From contig JAEPQE010000002.1 in NCBI GenBank assembly GCA_017640665.1, forward strand, positions 985,894 to 1,049,893: a stretch of DNA of 64,000 bases, read 5' to 3'. The notes beneath the pieces were generated by a model. That model ran no database searches. It was not told the DNA's origin and saw nothing but the letters and a program-made list of their open reading frames with translations. Of the stretch, positions 35,999 through 46,014 are shown one piece after another. Position 1 is the first letter of the stretch. Each line of letters opens with the position of its first letter. The translations under genes were made by a program, and so were the position numbers. Source of the stretch: Balneolaceae bacterium. Lineage in GTDB: Bacteria; Bacteroidota; Rhodothermia; Balneolales; Balneolaceae.

Positions 35999-38754
35999 TG
36001 GAATCATTTAATCTGGAAACGAACATTTCAAATTGGAAAAGGAAACTTTTCCAAAAGCAGAACCTGGAACCCGGCGATATTGAAGAATTGGAAAACCATC
36101 TCCGGGATTCAATAGAGGCTTTGATATCAAATGGAGTGAATCCAAAAGAAGCTTTTGAAAAGTCAGTTGCAAAAATGGAATCAGGTTTCGATGAAGCACT
36201 TGAGGAGTATAAATTTTCAAGTGCTACTCATGAACCGAAATCTAAATGGTTATCCAGTTGGTGGATTCCAGAATTACTTCCAAATATTCTTAAAGTCTTT
36301 CTAAGAAACCTGAAGCGACAACCAGGCTATTCATTCATCAATATTTCAGGTCTGGCTATAGGAATGGCGTGTTGTATGATTATTTTTCTATTTGTTCAGA
36401 ATGAACTTAGCTATGATACCTTCCATGAAAAGTCCGATCGAATTTTCCGGGTAGATCAAACCCTGATATGGAATGATTTTGATGGCTTGTTTTCCTCTAC
36501 GGGACCGGGAGTTGCAGCAACTCTAAAGGCTGATTTTCCTGAGATTGAAACTACGGTTCGGATTAACAACTTACCGGATCAGTTAATCACTATTCAAAGC
36601 TCCGGAAATAGTATCCGTTATTTTGAAGAAGACCAGATTCTTGCTGCAGACTCAACCTTCTTTGAGGTATTTACCATGGATTTCCTGGAAGGTAATCCTG
36701 ATAACGCTTTGGTAAACCCATACTCTATCATTCTTACCGAAGAAACAAAATCCAGGTATTTTCAAAATAATGAATCGGCTCTCGGTAAAACAGTGACTAT
36801 CGGTAACCCTGGACAGCAAGTGGATTATATGGTGACTGGAGTAGTTGATGAAATGCCTTCTAATTCTCACTTCACTTTTGATTTACTTACCACACTTTCG
36901 TCTAACCCTCGGGTTAAACAACGAGAAAACACCTGGATATGGACCGTTTTCGTCACCTATCTGGTATTGGAAGAAAACACCGATTTAGCGTCTTTCCAGG
37001 AAAAAGTGAATCAGAAAGCTCCTGATTATGCCAAATCAAATATTTTTCCTCTATTTGGTGATGAGGTTGAAGCTGCAAAAAAATATGAGCTCTTCATCAC
37101 TCCTCTTAGAGAAATTTATCTTGATATAAATCAGGCTGGTAACCGGATTGGTTCAGTGAGTGATTATTTCTATATATTTGTCTTTTCCAGTATAGCTCTG
37201 ATAATCATTTTATTAGCGGCAATAAACTTCATGAATTTATCGTCGGCCAGATCGGCACATCGGGCTAAAGAGGTTGGAATCCGAAAAACATTAGGATCCC
37301 AAAAAACGAGTTTGATTAGTCAATTCCTCTCAGAATCTATTCTTTTTAGTACCATTTCAATGTTTCTGGCCCTTGGAATTGTTTATCTGTGCATGCCCTT
37401 TTTCAATATTATTGCAGCTAAGGAATTGACATTTTCAGACCTTCTTACTGGTATAAATCTGCTACAAATTATCGGCTTAACTTTAGCTACCGGTTTATTG
37501 GCTGGGATTTACCCTGCACTGTATCTTACCTCATTCAACCCAATTGAAGCTTTTAAAGGGAAAATTTCTTCGCTTACTAATAATAAGTTTTCATTCAATG
37601 GATTAAGAAATTCACTGGTAGTGTTTCAGTTTGCCATATCCATTATGTTAATCTCATGTAGTGTTATCATCTATCAACAGCTTAATTTTCTGCAAAATAA
37701 AAGCCTTGGTTTCGATAAGAATAATGTGCTGGTCATTGAGAATGTAGAGAAGCTTGATGATCAAATTGAAACTTTTAAACAAATGATTGAGCAAAAATCC
37801 GGGGTAGTAAATGTTACTAAAACCAATGCGGTCCCTCCTCAGATCTGGCATGAGGATTTTGCCACAGTGTATGGAGGGGATGGAAACAGCGTTCCCCTAA
37901 ATTCTTTGAATGTTGACTCGGATTTTATCTCAACTTATGATTTAGAAATAGTACAAGGACGTGAATTCGAAAAAGAATCATCTGCAAATCAGCGTTATGT
38001 AGTCCTTAATGAAACGGCACTTGATCACCTTAACTGGACTGATGGCTCTTCCGGTAATCCGGACTTCCCACTTGGCGAATCTATTTTGTTTAGTGGCCTG
38101 GACACTCAATATGAAATAATCGGAGTTGTCAAGGACTTTAACCTCACTTCGCTCCATTACAACATCCAGCCCCTTGCTATTTTTCATGATGAATCTACTG
38201 TCTGGAAAGGAGACAACAGATTTCTAAGTGTTCGAACCAGCGAAGGGGCTAACTTAATGGCATTGATCAATTCTGTAGAAAATGAATGGACCCAAATATC
38301 AGGAGGGCTTCCATTTGATTTTACTTTTCTGGATGACCAACTCGCTTCTCAATATGAATTTGAACAACGAGTGTCTTCATTAGTAACCATATTTACAGGA
38401 CTTGCGATCTTTATTGCTCTTTTGGGGCTATTGGGACTCGTTTCGTTTGCTATCGAAAAACGTACCAAAGAGATTGGTGTACGAAAAGTGATGGGTGCTT
38501 CCTCTTCGCGTATTGTATTTCTGCTCTCTAAAGACACTCTGAAATTGGTTCTCATTGCCATCATTATTTCCATACCAGTTTCATGGTATCTGATGGAAAA
38601 CTGGCTTCAGAACTTTGTTTTCAGAGTCGAGATCAATCCAGTTATTTTTATCCTGTCCGGAGTCTTTGCTATTCTTTTAGCATGGGCTGTACTTAGTTAT
38701 CAAACGATAAAAGCCTCTGTTCAGAATCCTGTTAAGAGCTTGAAAAGCGAATAA
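35998..38754 (+). CDS. FtsX/MacB-type ABC transporter permease, paralogue of the preceding gene
   Basis: 918 residues with the same layout as its neighbour: prefix domain with 'EELENHLRDSIEAL', TM1 with 'YSFINISGLAIGMACCMI', MacB-like periplasmic domain, FtsX domain near 'SARSAHRAKEVGIRKTLGSQKTSLISQFL' (read across ~410-440), a second copy near 'KRTKEIGVRKVMGAS', and the C-terminal 'NPVKSLKSE'. The two proteins probably arose by tandem duplication and may pair as a heterodimer (inference). Overlaps the upstream stop by one base; a strong hairpin follows the stop. Confidence 0.9.
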   Translation: MESFNLETNISNWKRKLFQKQNLEPGDIEELENHLRDSIEALISNGVNPKEAFEKSVAKMESGFDEALEEYKFSSATHEPKSKWLSSWWIPELLPNILKVFLRNLKRQPGYSFINISGLAIGMACCMIIFLFVQNELSYDTFHEKSDRIFRVDQTLIWNDFDGLFSSTGPGVAATLKADFPEIETTVRINNLPDQLITIQSSGNSIRYFEEDQILAADSTFFEVFTMDFLEGNPDNALVNPYSIILTEETKSRYFQNNESALGKTVTIGNPGQQVDYMVTGVVDEMPSNSHFTFDLLTTLSSNPRVKQRENTWIWTVFVTYLVLEENTDLASFQEKVNQKAPDYAKSNIFPLFGDEVEAAKKYELFITPLREIYLDINQAGNRIGSVSDYFYIFVFSSIALIIILLAAINFMNLSSARSAHRAKEVGIRKTLGSQKTSLISQFLSESILFSTISMFLALGIVYLCMPFFNIIAAKELTFSDLLTGINLLQIIGLTLATGLLAGIYPALYLTSFNPIEAFKGKISSLTNNKFSFNGLRNSLVVFQFAISIMLISCSVIIYQQLNFLQNKSLGFDKNNVLVIENVEKLDDQIETFKQMIEQKSGVVNVTKTNAVPPQIWHEDFATVYGGDGNSVPLNSLNVDSDFISTYDLEIVQGREFEKESSANQRYVVLNETALDHLNWTDGSSGNPDFPLGESILFSGLDTQYEIIGVVKDFNLTSLHYNIQPLAIFHDESTVWKGDNRFLSVRTSEGANLMALINSVENEWTQISGGLPFDFTFLDDQLASQYEFEQRVSSLVTIFTGLAIFIALLGLLGLVSFAIEKRTKEIGVRKVMGASSSRIVFLLSKDTLKLVLIAIIISIPVSWYLMENWLQNFVFRVEINPVIFILSGVFAILLAWAVLSYQTIKASVQNPVKSLKSE

Positions 38755-38757
38755 AAT

Positions 38758-38793
38758 AACCGTGGTGGAAGAACTCCACCACGGTTGGCTTTT
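38758..38793 (+). terminator. Terminator of the padR-permease operon
   Basis: Perfect 12-bp stem AACCGTGGTGGA (38758-38769) with TCCACCACGGTT (38775-38786), loop AGAAC, starting three bases after the permease stop codon. The T-tract is weak (GGCTTTTAT), so termination may be partial. Confidence 0.75.
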
Positions 38794-38837
38794 ATCTCTC
38801 CTGACTCATTTAGGCTACGATTTATTTATCCCAGGCA

Positions 38838-40520
38838 CTACAACACTCTTGATTCTTCTAAGTTGATATCTGCCCATTTCCAGACTTCTCTGAATTTAGT
38901 TAGGGTCGAAGCTGCCTCTTCTTTTTTGTTCTGTCGCTCAAAACTCTGATATAAACCGTAAAGTGACCAGCCATTGTCTGGGAACGTTTCTAAATCTTCT
39001 TTATATGCTTTTTCGGCTTCCTTAGCTTTTCCGGCTTGCAGGAGAACTGCTCCAAGTGTTTGACGAACCGGAGAATGCCAGTCAGATGGTTCATTATAAT
39101 TCAGATTATCTTCCAGTGAAGCTGCTTTTCTTAAAATGGAAATCGCTTTGTCGTAATTACCGGATGCTGCAAAAATCTCTCCTTCAAGACTTAGTGATGC
39201 GATTGTAAGTACATCGGTAGCATTGTTTATTTCCCAAACTGTAACATCCTGCAGGCGAATATCTTCGCGTACCTTGTTTAGTTTACTCAGTTCTTTTTTT
39301 GCGGCTTCGATATTCTCTTGAGCTATCATTGCCATGCCCTGAGCGTAATGCCAAACTCCTAATGGATATACTAAATCGTCAGCAGGTTTTGGGGTTTTCA
39401 GAATCTCATCCCACTTCCCAAATTTTACATAAGCATATACAGGTGTTACCCAATAATGCTGAAGGGTCCCTAATCCGGGAATGCGCATGTTCTCTTCATT
39501 AATGTGACTTGCCATATGCTCAGCAGCCATTATCGCTTTTTTACTGTTCCCTTGAAGAGTTGCCATAGCCCACAAAAAGTGACGGTTATGAGGCACATAA
39601 GCCAATGGGTATATTCCCTGCTGACGGCATTGAGCGATATAGTTATTATCAACAAGTATAGCTCGCTCGTTAGCTTCAACTCCTTCCTGATATTTTCCGG
39701 TTCTGATATAAATATGGCTTGGCATGTGAACTAAATGTCCTGAACCAGGAACCAGATCTTCCATCGTTTTTGCATATTCTAATGCTCTTCCGGGTGTTTT
39801 TGAGGCTTCCACAGCATGTATGTAATAGTGAATCAAACCTGTATGTCTGGGATAGTCTTTTAATCCTGTTTCCAGTACTTCAAGAATTTCTGGAGTCCAT
39901 TCTTTCGGATGCCCATCTCCATGCCAGAAATCCCATGCATGAATTACCATCAAAGCCTCGGCTAATAGAGTTCTAACATTTGGGTCATTCGGATATTTAG
40001 CTACCAGTTTTCTCATAGCATCTGCATAAGCATTATCCAGAGTTGTTCTATCTGATAGTGTTTCATCATCCGAATATCTTTTGGCTAATGCATCAATCAA
40101 ATCTCTTTCTTTTTGTGATGCATACTTCTTCAGGGTTTTTGCTTTTTGAATAGCTTCATAAGCTGGTTTTACTGAAGGTGATTCCATTGCTACGTTTAGA
40201 TTTGGACCAAGAACAAGTGCCTGCCCCCAATATGCTATAGCTGAATTTGGATCAAGCAAGGCCACTTGTTCGTATGAACGGGCAGCTTCTAAATGATTAA
40301 AGCCATACGTAAGCGCTATGGCTTGATTAAAGTATATGTGTACGAGTTCATTATCTGATGAAATCTCAAAATTATGGACACCCATTCCCTCAAAAAGAGG
40401 TGCATGTTGTCCTTCAAATAAATTATCACCCTGCATAGGCTGACCTAAAGCTAATTCTACTTGTGTTGATATGAATGTGATTAACACACCCAGTATTATT
40501 CGTCTCATTTTGTCTGTCAT
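38838..40520 (-). CDS. Secreted TPR protein with conserved His-rich motifs
   Basis: 560 residues; a signal-like segment ends near 'ALGQP' (~27). A second in-frame ATG four codons in (40508) is an equally good start. TPR pairs are spread through the chain ('LEAARSYEQVALLDPNSAIAY', 'KAKEAEKAYKEDLETFPDN'). Between them are unusual conserved motifs 'LIHYYIHAVEAS' and 'HMPSHIYIRTG', typical of a TPR family often encoded in Bacteroidota and Acidobacteria whose role is unknown; the clustered His could bind metal (inference). Confidence 0.7.
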   Translation of the reverse strand: MTDKMRRIILGVLITFISTQVELALGQPMQGDNLFEGQHAPLFEGMGVHNFEISSDNELVHIYFNQAIALTYGFNHLEAARSYEQVALLDPNSAIAYWGQALVLGPNLNVAMESPSVKPAYEAIQKAKTLKKYASQKERDLIDALAKRYSDDETLSDRTTLDNAYADAMRKLVAKYPNDPNVRTLLAEALMVIHAWDFWHGDGHPKEWTPEILEVLETGLKDYPRHTGLIHYYIHAVEASKTPGRALEYAKTMEDLVPGSGHLVHMPSHIYIRTGKYQEGVEANERAILVDNNYIAQCRQQGIYPLAYVPHNRHFLWAMATLQGNSKKAIMAAEHMASHINEENMRIPGLGTLQHYWVTPVYAYVKFGKWDEILKTPKPADDLVYPLGVWHYAQGMAMIAQENIEAAKKELSKLNKVREDIRLQDVTVWEINNATDVLTIASLSLEGEIFAASGNYDKAISILRKAASLEDNLNYNEPSDWHSPVRQTLGAVLLQAGKAKEAEKAYKEDLETFPDNGWSLYGLYQSFERQNKKEEAASTLTKFREVWKWADINLEESRVL

Positions 40521-40709
40521 TTTTTGTGTTTATTGATTGTTGATAGTCTTCTTGACGCTCCATTTCTGTTGCGCACAAAATTACGACGTTAGACCGGACG
40601 GGATGCGACTCCTTACGTCAACAACAGGTATACAGTCGCACTGTGGGTTAGGTGAACATCAGGTGAGCAGGCTAAAAAAGATGTTCTAAAATTGTTTGAA
40701 AACTCTACT

Positions 40710-42605
40710 TTAGCCGACTTCTAAAGATTCCTTTTCCAACTGAAGCATGAACTCGGTAAGATTATCTTCAGTATTGATATCAAGTTTTTTCCGGAGCCGG
40801 TAACGAGCTGTTTTAACACTATCAGGTGAAATCCCAAGAATAGCTGCCATTTCTTTAATGGTTAAGTTTAGTTTCACCAAAGCTGAAAGTCGCATTTCAT
40901 TTGGGGTAAGATCGGGATATCGATCTTTCAGGATATGATAAAAACTAGTGTGGACTTCCTCAAAATGCATCTGGAATTGTTTCCAGTCTTCATCCAGAGT
41001 GGCACTATAGTCTAAAAGCTGTGACAGGCTATTAAGTTCTCTTGACGAACCTTCCTTCTTCAGACTTTCCACTTTTTCTTTCATCTCTTCCATCATCTCG
41101 TTCTTTTGTACCATATTAAGACTCTGGGAAGTGAGTTGTTTATTCTTAAACTCCAGATCTCGTGCAAGCTCCTGGCTTTTCAGTTTCGAAACTTCCAGCT
41201 CAGCTTTGCTTCTTTGTATTCTTAGTCGTTGACTTCTCACTACCAGAAATCCAATCAACACCAACAGAACTAAACCACCTATCAATGAAATCTGGATATA
41301 TGCCCTGCGCTCATTTTCCAATTGCAGAGTCGCAATCTCTTTCTCTTTCTCCTCTACCCTGAATCTGGCTTCAAACTCAAGCATATTCTTTGCTCTTTCT
41401 TCATCAAAAATAGAGTCTCTGACTATAAGTAATCTTTCGTGACCAGCGGTAGCCTCCTGAAACTTGCTTTGCCGCTTTAATACCTCTATCAAAACCTCAA
41501 GGCTATTTTCGGCTATCGTCCAATCATTTCCTGCTATCGCTAAATCGACTCCTCGTAAAGCCGCGCTTTCTGCGCCTTGAAGGCTATTCATATTCAAATA
41601 ACTATGGGCCAGTTTGTTGAGGAGATAATAGGTAGTGTTGGTATACCCTAATTCTTCCGATTCTTTGATCCCGTCTTCAAGTATTTCTACTGATCTGTTA
41701 ATTTCTCCAAGTTCTTCATAGATTTCTGCAACTTCGTCAAGGCTATGCAATGCCAGAAATTTATTTCCCAGTGAATCCGACAGTACTAATGCTTCGTTGG
41801 CCACTGCAAGAGCTTCATTTAAATGCTCCTCATCTTTTAATACTCTGGCCAGGCTAAACATCAGCTGAGGTATCGCATGTTGATATCCTTTATCCTCAAA
41901 CAGATTAATAGCTTTTTGGTAATACTCAGCTGCGTTTTCAAAATTCCCATTCCGCTCTTCCAGAAAACCGGCTTCAGATAACGCTATTGATTCTCCACCC
42001 CAGTCACCAATTTCCTGTGCTTTGTGAATGGCATCATGCAAAAATCGTTGAGCAATGCTGTAATCATTCAGGTTTTGTTGAACAATACCAAGTTTGGTTA
42101 AGGAAAATACTTCCCCTCTTTCATTTCCTATTTTTCTTGAAAGTTCAAGGGCTTCAAAGAAATATTCGGAGGCCTTCTCGTACTCTGAAATCTGAGAATT
42201 GATAGAGCCCAAAACCTGTAAAACTTTAATCTGATTACTTACCGATTCTATTTCCCGAAAAAGGAATAATGCATCCAGATAGTTATTGATAGCAATCCCT
42301 TTATTATCAGTAAATGCAATCACGTTAGCTAACTGGTAATGACTTTCCGCAATTAAACTATCGTTTCTAATCGCCTTTGATAAATCGAAAGCTTCTTCGG
42401 CGTAATTACGTGCAGAAGATACGTTTTGAAAAGCCAGCTTTGATGTAAGCTGGTGAAGAAGCTTAATTTTTTCTACTCCGGAAACAGTGCTTAATTTCGC
42501 TTCCAGTTCTTTTACTGAGGTCCCACTTCCACCATGTTGAGCAAATCCCAGCTCAACCAAAAGTAAAGATACCAGTGCTAGCCAAATAACCCGTAATGTT
42601 TGCAT
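40710..42605 (-). CDS. TPR sensor protein with LuxR-type HTH output
   Basis: 631 residues. The signal peptide ends near 'GFAQH'. About ten TPR units (residues ~60-400, e.g. 'EKASEYFFEALELSRKIGNERGE') are followed by one TM helix (~430-450, 'SLIGGLVLLVLIGFLVV'), a long coiled coil (~455-530), and a C-terminal LuxR/GerE-like helix-turn-helix ('LTPNEMRLSALVKLNLTIKEMAAILGIS...SVKTARYRLRKKL'). A periplasmic TPR sensor with direct cytoplasmic DNA-binding output is a Bacteroidota-type one-component regulator. Target genes are unknown; the neighbouring secreted TPR protein gene is a candidate. Confidence 0.85.
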   Translation of the reverse strand: MQTLRVIWLALVSLLLVELGFAQHGGSGTSVKELEAKLSTVSGVEKIKLLHQLTSKLAFQNVSSARNYAEEAFDLSKAIRNDSLIAESHYQLANVIAFTDNKGIAINNYLDALFLFREIESVSNQIKVLQVLGSINSQISEYEKASEYFFEALELSRKIGNERGEVFSLTKLGIVQQNLNDYSIAQRFLHDAIHKAQEIGDWGGESIALSEAGFLEERNGNFENAAEYYQKAINLFEDKGYQHAIPQLMFSLARVLKDEEHLNEALAVANEALVLSDSLGNKFLALHSLDEVAEIYEELGEINRSVEILEDGIKESEELGYTNTTYYLLNKLAHSYLNMNSLQGAESAALRGVDLAIAGNDWTIAENSLEVLIEVLKRQSKFQEATAGHERLLIVRDSIFDEERAKNMLEFEARFRVEEKEKEIATLQLENERRAYIQISLIGGLVLLVLIGFLVVRSQRLRIQRSKAELEVSKLKSQELARDLEFKNKQLTSQSLNMVQKNEMMEEMKEKVESLKKEGSSRELNSLSQLLDYSATLDEDWKQFQMHFEEVHTSFYHILKDRYPDLTPNEMRLSALVKLNLTIKEMAAILGISPDSVKTARYRLRKKLDINTEDNLTEFMLQLEKESLEVG

Positions 42606-42665
42606 AACCCTAACTCAAATTATTGTACTAAAGATAACCGAGCGGGTTTTAGCGATCAAATGCTG

Positions 42666-44018
42666 TTATTGTTTCGCAGCAACTCTGGGAATAGTCATTA
42701 TTTCTCTTTGCCTGCCATCGATATACCAAACGCCTGATTCATCAAAGAAAGCATCTTCCTCAAGCATAATCCGTATTTCTTTCCCCCATTCCTCAATATA
42801 TGTAGCTGCATTTAATTCAATGGAGTAGGCGGTGTTAAGTTGGAGCGGATAATCTCCATCTCCGGGAACTCCTCCCTGAGCATCCCACATTCCCAGTGTT
42901 GTTCCTGCTGCGTGACCATGATACCCAATTGGGTGTGTATAAATAGAAGGTTTGATTCCTTCGTCTATGGCCTGTTCTCTAGACATTTTCAGCACTTCAT
43001 TCCCTGTTCTGCCTTCTTTGAAGTTGTTTGTGAAAATATCTTGTAACCGATTTCCATTATCAAAAGCCTTATTTAGGTACTCAGGAACTTCTGTTTCGCC
43101 GGGCCTGAGAACATAAGCATGCTGTTGCGTATCCGTATTTAGTCTCAGGTAGGTGATTCCAAAATCAACATGAAGAAGATCACCGGGAAGAACCACATTT
43201 TCCGCAGGTCTGCTGTCAAATGTTCTCAGATGATCAAATGATTCCGGATCGGCTCTTTGGATGGAAACGCTGGGATGAAACCAGGTAACCAGCTTGAGCT
43301 CTCTGATCTTTTCGCGATACCACCACACTATATCATCGGTAGTAGTAACTCCGGGTTGAATCACTTTATCTGAAAAACCCTCGGCAATAATTTCATGTGC
43401 TATTCTTACAATATGCGGATAGATCGCCATTTCTTTTTGGGATCTGGTTTCCAGCCATCCAACTGCTACTTTCTCTGCTGAAACTAATCTGTTAGAATAC
43501 TTTTCCCCAATTCCTTCTTTTAGTTCTTCGTAATCAGTTACCACCATTCCGTCAGCATGCTGCCATGTTTCGGATATGTTGATTCCGATTTTGTCCGGAT
43601 TACGTTCTTCAATTATCTCCAATAAACGTGCCCATTGATCCGGCTGAACTTCTTTATTCCAGGCTTTTTTGAAGGTTGCACCCACATCATAGCGGGCAAC
43701 TGCCAGTGTTTCAAGACCTTCCTGTTCACCCCGATCGTATATTACCAGGATTGTTCTTCGCCGTGCTGCCAGCCAGGTTGCAGGTAACATCGTTTTTATG
43801 ACTGGGTCTTCGTTGTATTCCCGGGAGATGATCAACCACATATCAATGCCTTCTCTGCGCATAATATCCGGCAGAATATTTTGAATTTTATCAGCCAGCA
43901 AATCATCAATGACTTGCGCCCGTTCTTTCATGGGAAGGATTTCAGGATAGTTTTGTGCACTTGATGATAAAGCTATAGTTGAAAGAATAAGTGATAGGAA
44001 AAATAATCTAAATTGCAT
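42666..44018 (-). CDS. Secreted M24-family metallopeptidase (Xaa-Pro aminopeptidase-like)
   Basis: 450 residues; signal peptide to 'SSAQN' (~22). An N-terminal creatinase-like domain precedes an M24 pita-bread domain. Metal ligands are in order: Asp in 'HVDFGI', Asp 11 residues later ('LNTDTQQ'), His in 'HPIGYHGH', Glu in 'IELNA' and Glu in 'IMLEED'. Complete ligands predict an active dinuclear peptidase, probably trimming periplasmic or surface peptides; proline specificity is not proven. It sits between two other minus-strand genes, with the M61 peptidase upstream. Confidence 0.88.
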   Translation of the reverse strand: MQFRLFFLSLILSTIALSSSAQNYPEILPMKERAQVIDDLLADKIQNILPDIMRREGIDMWLIISREYNEDPVIKTMLPATWLAARRRTILVIYDRGEQEGLETLAVARYDVGATFKKAWNKEVQPDQWARLLEIIEERNPDKIGINISETWQHADGMVVTDYEELKEGIGEKYSNRLVSAEKVAVGWLETRSQKEMAIYPHIVRIAHEIIAEGFSDKVIQPGVTTTDDIVWWYREKIRELKLVTWFHPSVSIQRADPESFDHLRTFDSRPAENVVLPGDLLHVDFGITYLRLNTDTQQHAYVLRPGETEVPEYLNKAFDNGNRLQDIFTNNFKEGRTGNEVLKMSREQAIDEGIKPSIYTHPIGYHGHAAGTTLGMWDAQGGVPGDGDYPLQLNTAYSIELNAATYIEEWGKEIRIMLEEDAFFDESGVWYIDGRQREIMTIPRVAAKQ

Positions 44019-44090
44019 GATGCCCCGTTAAGTTAAAGCACCAAATAAAGCCCAAAACCTACACTTATTCAACTATTAACTTTCGCTTTA

Positions 44091-45893
44091 TCAACGGTTA
44101 CCTTTTATCCACGCCTCTCTTTTAGCCCTTGCTTGTCTGCTCGCACGAACAGCTATTTCTGTTTTGATTCGCTCAGACTCTATCAAAGTAACTCGTACCC
44201 TCTTTTCCTCACCCCATCTGGAATAAACAATCTCTACAGTTTGCCCCGGTCTTCTTCTATCCAGAATTTCGTCTACTGACTCGACAGAACTGAGCCGCGT
44301 TCCGCCAATAGAAATAATCTCATCTTCGGCTTCAATTCCTGCTTCATAAAGCGGGCTTCCAATCAGCGCATTTGAAGTAAGTTTCCATACTCTATTTCTT
44401 TCTCTTATAGTCCCTCCCAAGCTAGCCTTGCCTGGGCTTTCAGGTTCAAAATCGACACCGAATTCTCTGAATAAAGACCTATAGTCCGGCATGGTACTAT
44501 TATAAATATGTTCCTCAAAAAACCGAGTTGCGAATTCTTCTCCCGCATATTCTCCAAGAACAGCTTCCAAGTCTCTTATTGTATAAGGAATCTCCGTCTT
44601 TCCATATTTCTCCCAAATCAATTTCATGTAATCATCCAGATTCAACTCATTATCCATCGACCTTAATGAAAGATCTAAAGCCAAACCAAGTACACTTCCG
44701 TAAGAATAGTAAGACACAAAAATATTGTTGTTATTGGTTGGGTCGATAGAAGTAGCAGCATCCACAAATGGCGCACGATAACTCATCTCAATCGGGTTGA
44801 AAAACTGTCGACCAGGAGAGTTGATCACATAGTTTAATGTCCCGTCCAGACCTTCTACATATTCTTCAGGAGTTCGAATTCCAGCTCGTGCTAACATTAA
44901 ACCGGTGTAGTAGCTCGTAAAACCTTCCGCGAACCAAAGTTCTCCACTCATATTTGCCTCCTCAAAATCGAAAGGTTCAAGAGAAGCAGGTCTGATGCGT
45001 TCAACATTCCAGGCGTGAAAAAATTCATGAGAAATCGTACCCATCCTATACTCCCCTAGAGGTTCATCAATATCTTTAGAGCCTGTTACGTATGTTGAAT
45101 TTCGATGCTCCATTCCATCTCCACTAGCATTTGGCATATAGCATGAAAGGAACGTGTATTCACCATAATCGAAATCCGGTAGTTCCCCATAGACATCCCG
45201 TTGTGCACGAACTACATCCATTACCTTCCCAAAATACTCGTTTACTTCGCGTTCACTGGCATGAGTGTGAAGAGCTAACCGGATAAGCTGACCATTTACC
45301 ATCTCTTCCCTAAGATGAAAATCTGCAATTTCGGTTGGGCTATCTAAAAAGTAATATGTGTCGGGAGCGTAGTAGGTATTGCCATCCATTCTCTTCAACT
45401 GTGTAGCCACCTGCCAATTTAAATCTTCCCGCACATCAAAAGTTATATGTACCGGGCGATGTTGGTAATCTCTAGCAAAAACGAAGGTAGCCGGGATGTT
45501 CAGATGCGCATGAGTCTCATCTACCTGAGAATAAGTTCCTCCTCCACGGTTTGCATACAGCGTATATTCGAAATGAACAGTTCCATTGTGACCGTGAACA
45601 TCCCATTGTTGGGGGTTCGGACGGGTAATTTCAAGTTCATTTCCATCTGCATCAAAAGCCTTCACTCCATACACATTCTTGGCAAAATTATGAATCGCAT
45701 AGCGCCCGGGGGAAGTCCTGCTCATCCTTATTTCGAGTGGGGCAAAATCAAGATTTGAAAAAGTAGCTTTTATTTTAGCCTCATGATGAACCGCATTCTC
45801 AAAAGAAATCGTGTATTCATTAGCGGTTTGAGCCTGAGCTTGCACAAAAAGTAATAGCGTGACTATTAAAAACAGAGATATTTTCGCGTTCAT
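44091..45893 (-). CDS. M61 glycyl aminopeptidase-type metallopeptidase with PDZ domain
   Basis: 600 residues with a signal peptide (cleavage near 'AQAQT', ~22). An N-terminal beta domain is followed by the M61 catalytic region: zinc motif H289-E-F-F-H293 ('SHEFFHAWNVERIRP') and third ligand Glu323 ('LWFAEGFTSYY'). A PDZ domain at ~495-580 ('GSPLYEAGIEAEDEIISIGG') is standard for the family. It removes N-terminal Gly/Ala from peptides in the periplasm. Encoded just upstream of the M24 peptidase on the same strand; joint peptide use is likely. Confidence 0.93.
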   Translation of the reverse strand: MNAKISLFLIVTLLLFVQAQAQTANEYTISFENAVHHEAKIKATFSNLDFAPLEIRMSRTSPGRYAIHNFAKNVYGVKAFDADGNELEITRPNPQQWDVHGHNGTVHFEYTLYANRGGGTYSQVDETHAHLNIPATFVFARDYQHRPVHITFDVREDLNWQVATQLKRMDGNTYYAPDTYYFLDSPTEIADFHLREEMVNGQLIRLALHTHASEREVNEYFGKVMDVVRAQRDVYGELPDFDYGEYTFLSCYMPNASGDGMEHRNSTYVTGSKDIDEPLGEYRMGTISHEFFHAWNVERIRPASLEPFDFEEANMSGELWFAEGFTSYYTGLMLARAGIRTPEEYVEGLDGTLNYVINSPGRQFFNPIEMSYRAPFVDAATSIDPTNNNNIFVSYYSYGSVLGLALDLSLRSMDNELNLDDYMKLIWEKYGKTEIPYTIRDLEAVLGEYAGEEFATRFFEEHIYNSTMPDYRSLFREFGVDFEPESPGKASLGGTIRERNRVWKLTSNALIGSPLYEAGIEAEDEIISIGGTRLSSVESVDEILDRRRPGQTVEIVYSRWGEEKRVRVTLIESERIKTEIAVRASRQARAKREAWIKGNR

Positions 45894-46014
45894 AGGATTT
45901 TCTTTTTTTTGGGTCGGATGAATATGATCACCTTATCAATCGGGTGCAAGGCGATACTGTTAAAGATTTAAAACATGAGGTTCCGTTTGCATTAAAATTC
46001 GTCTATTTTGGGGT

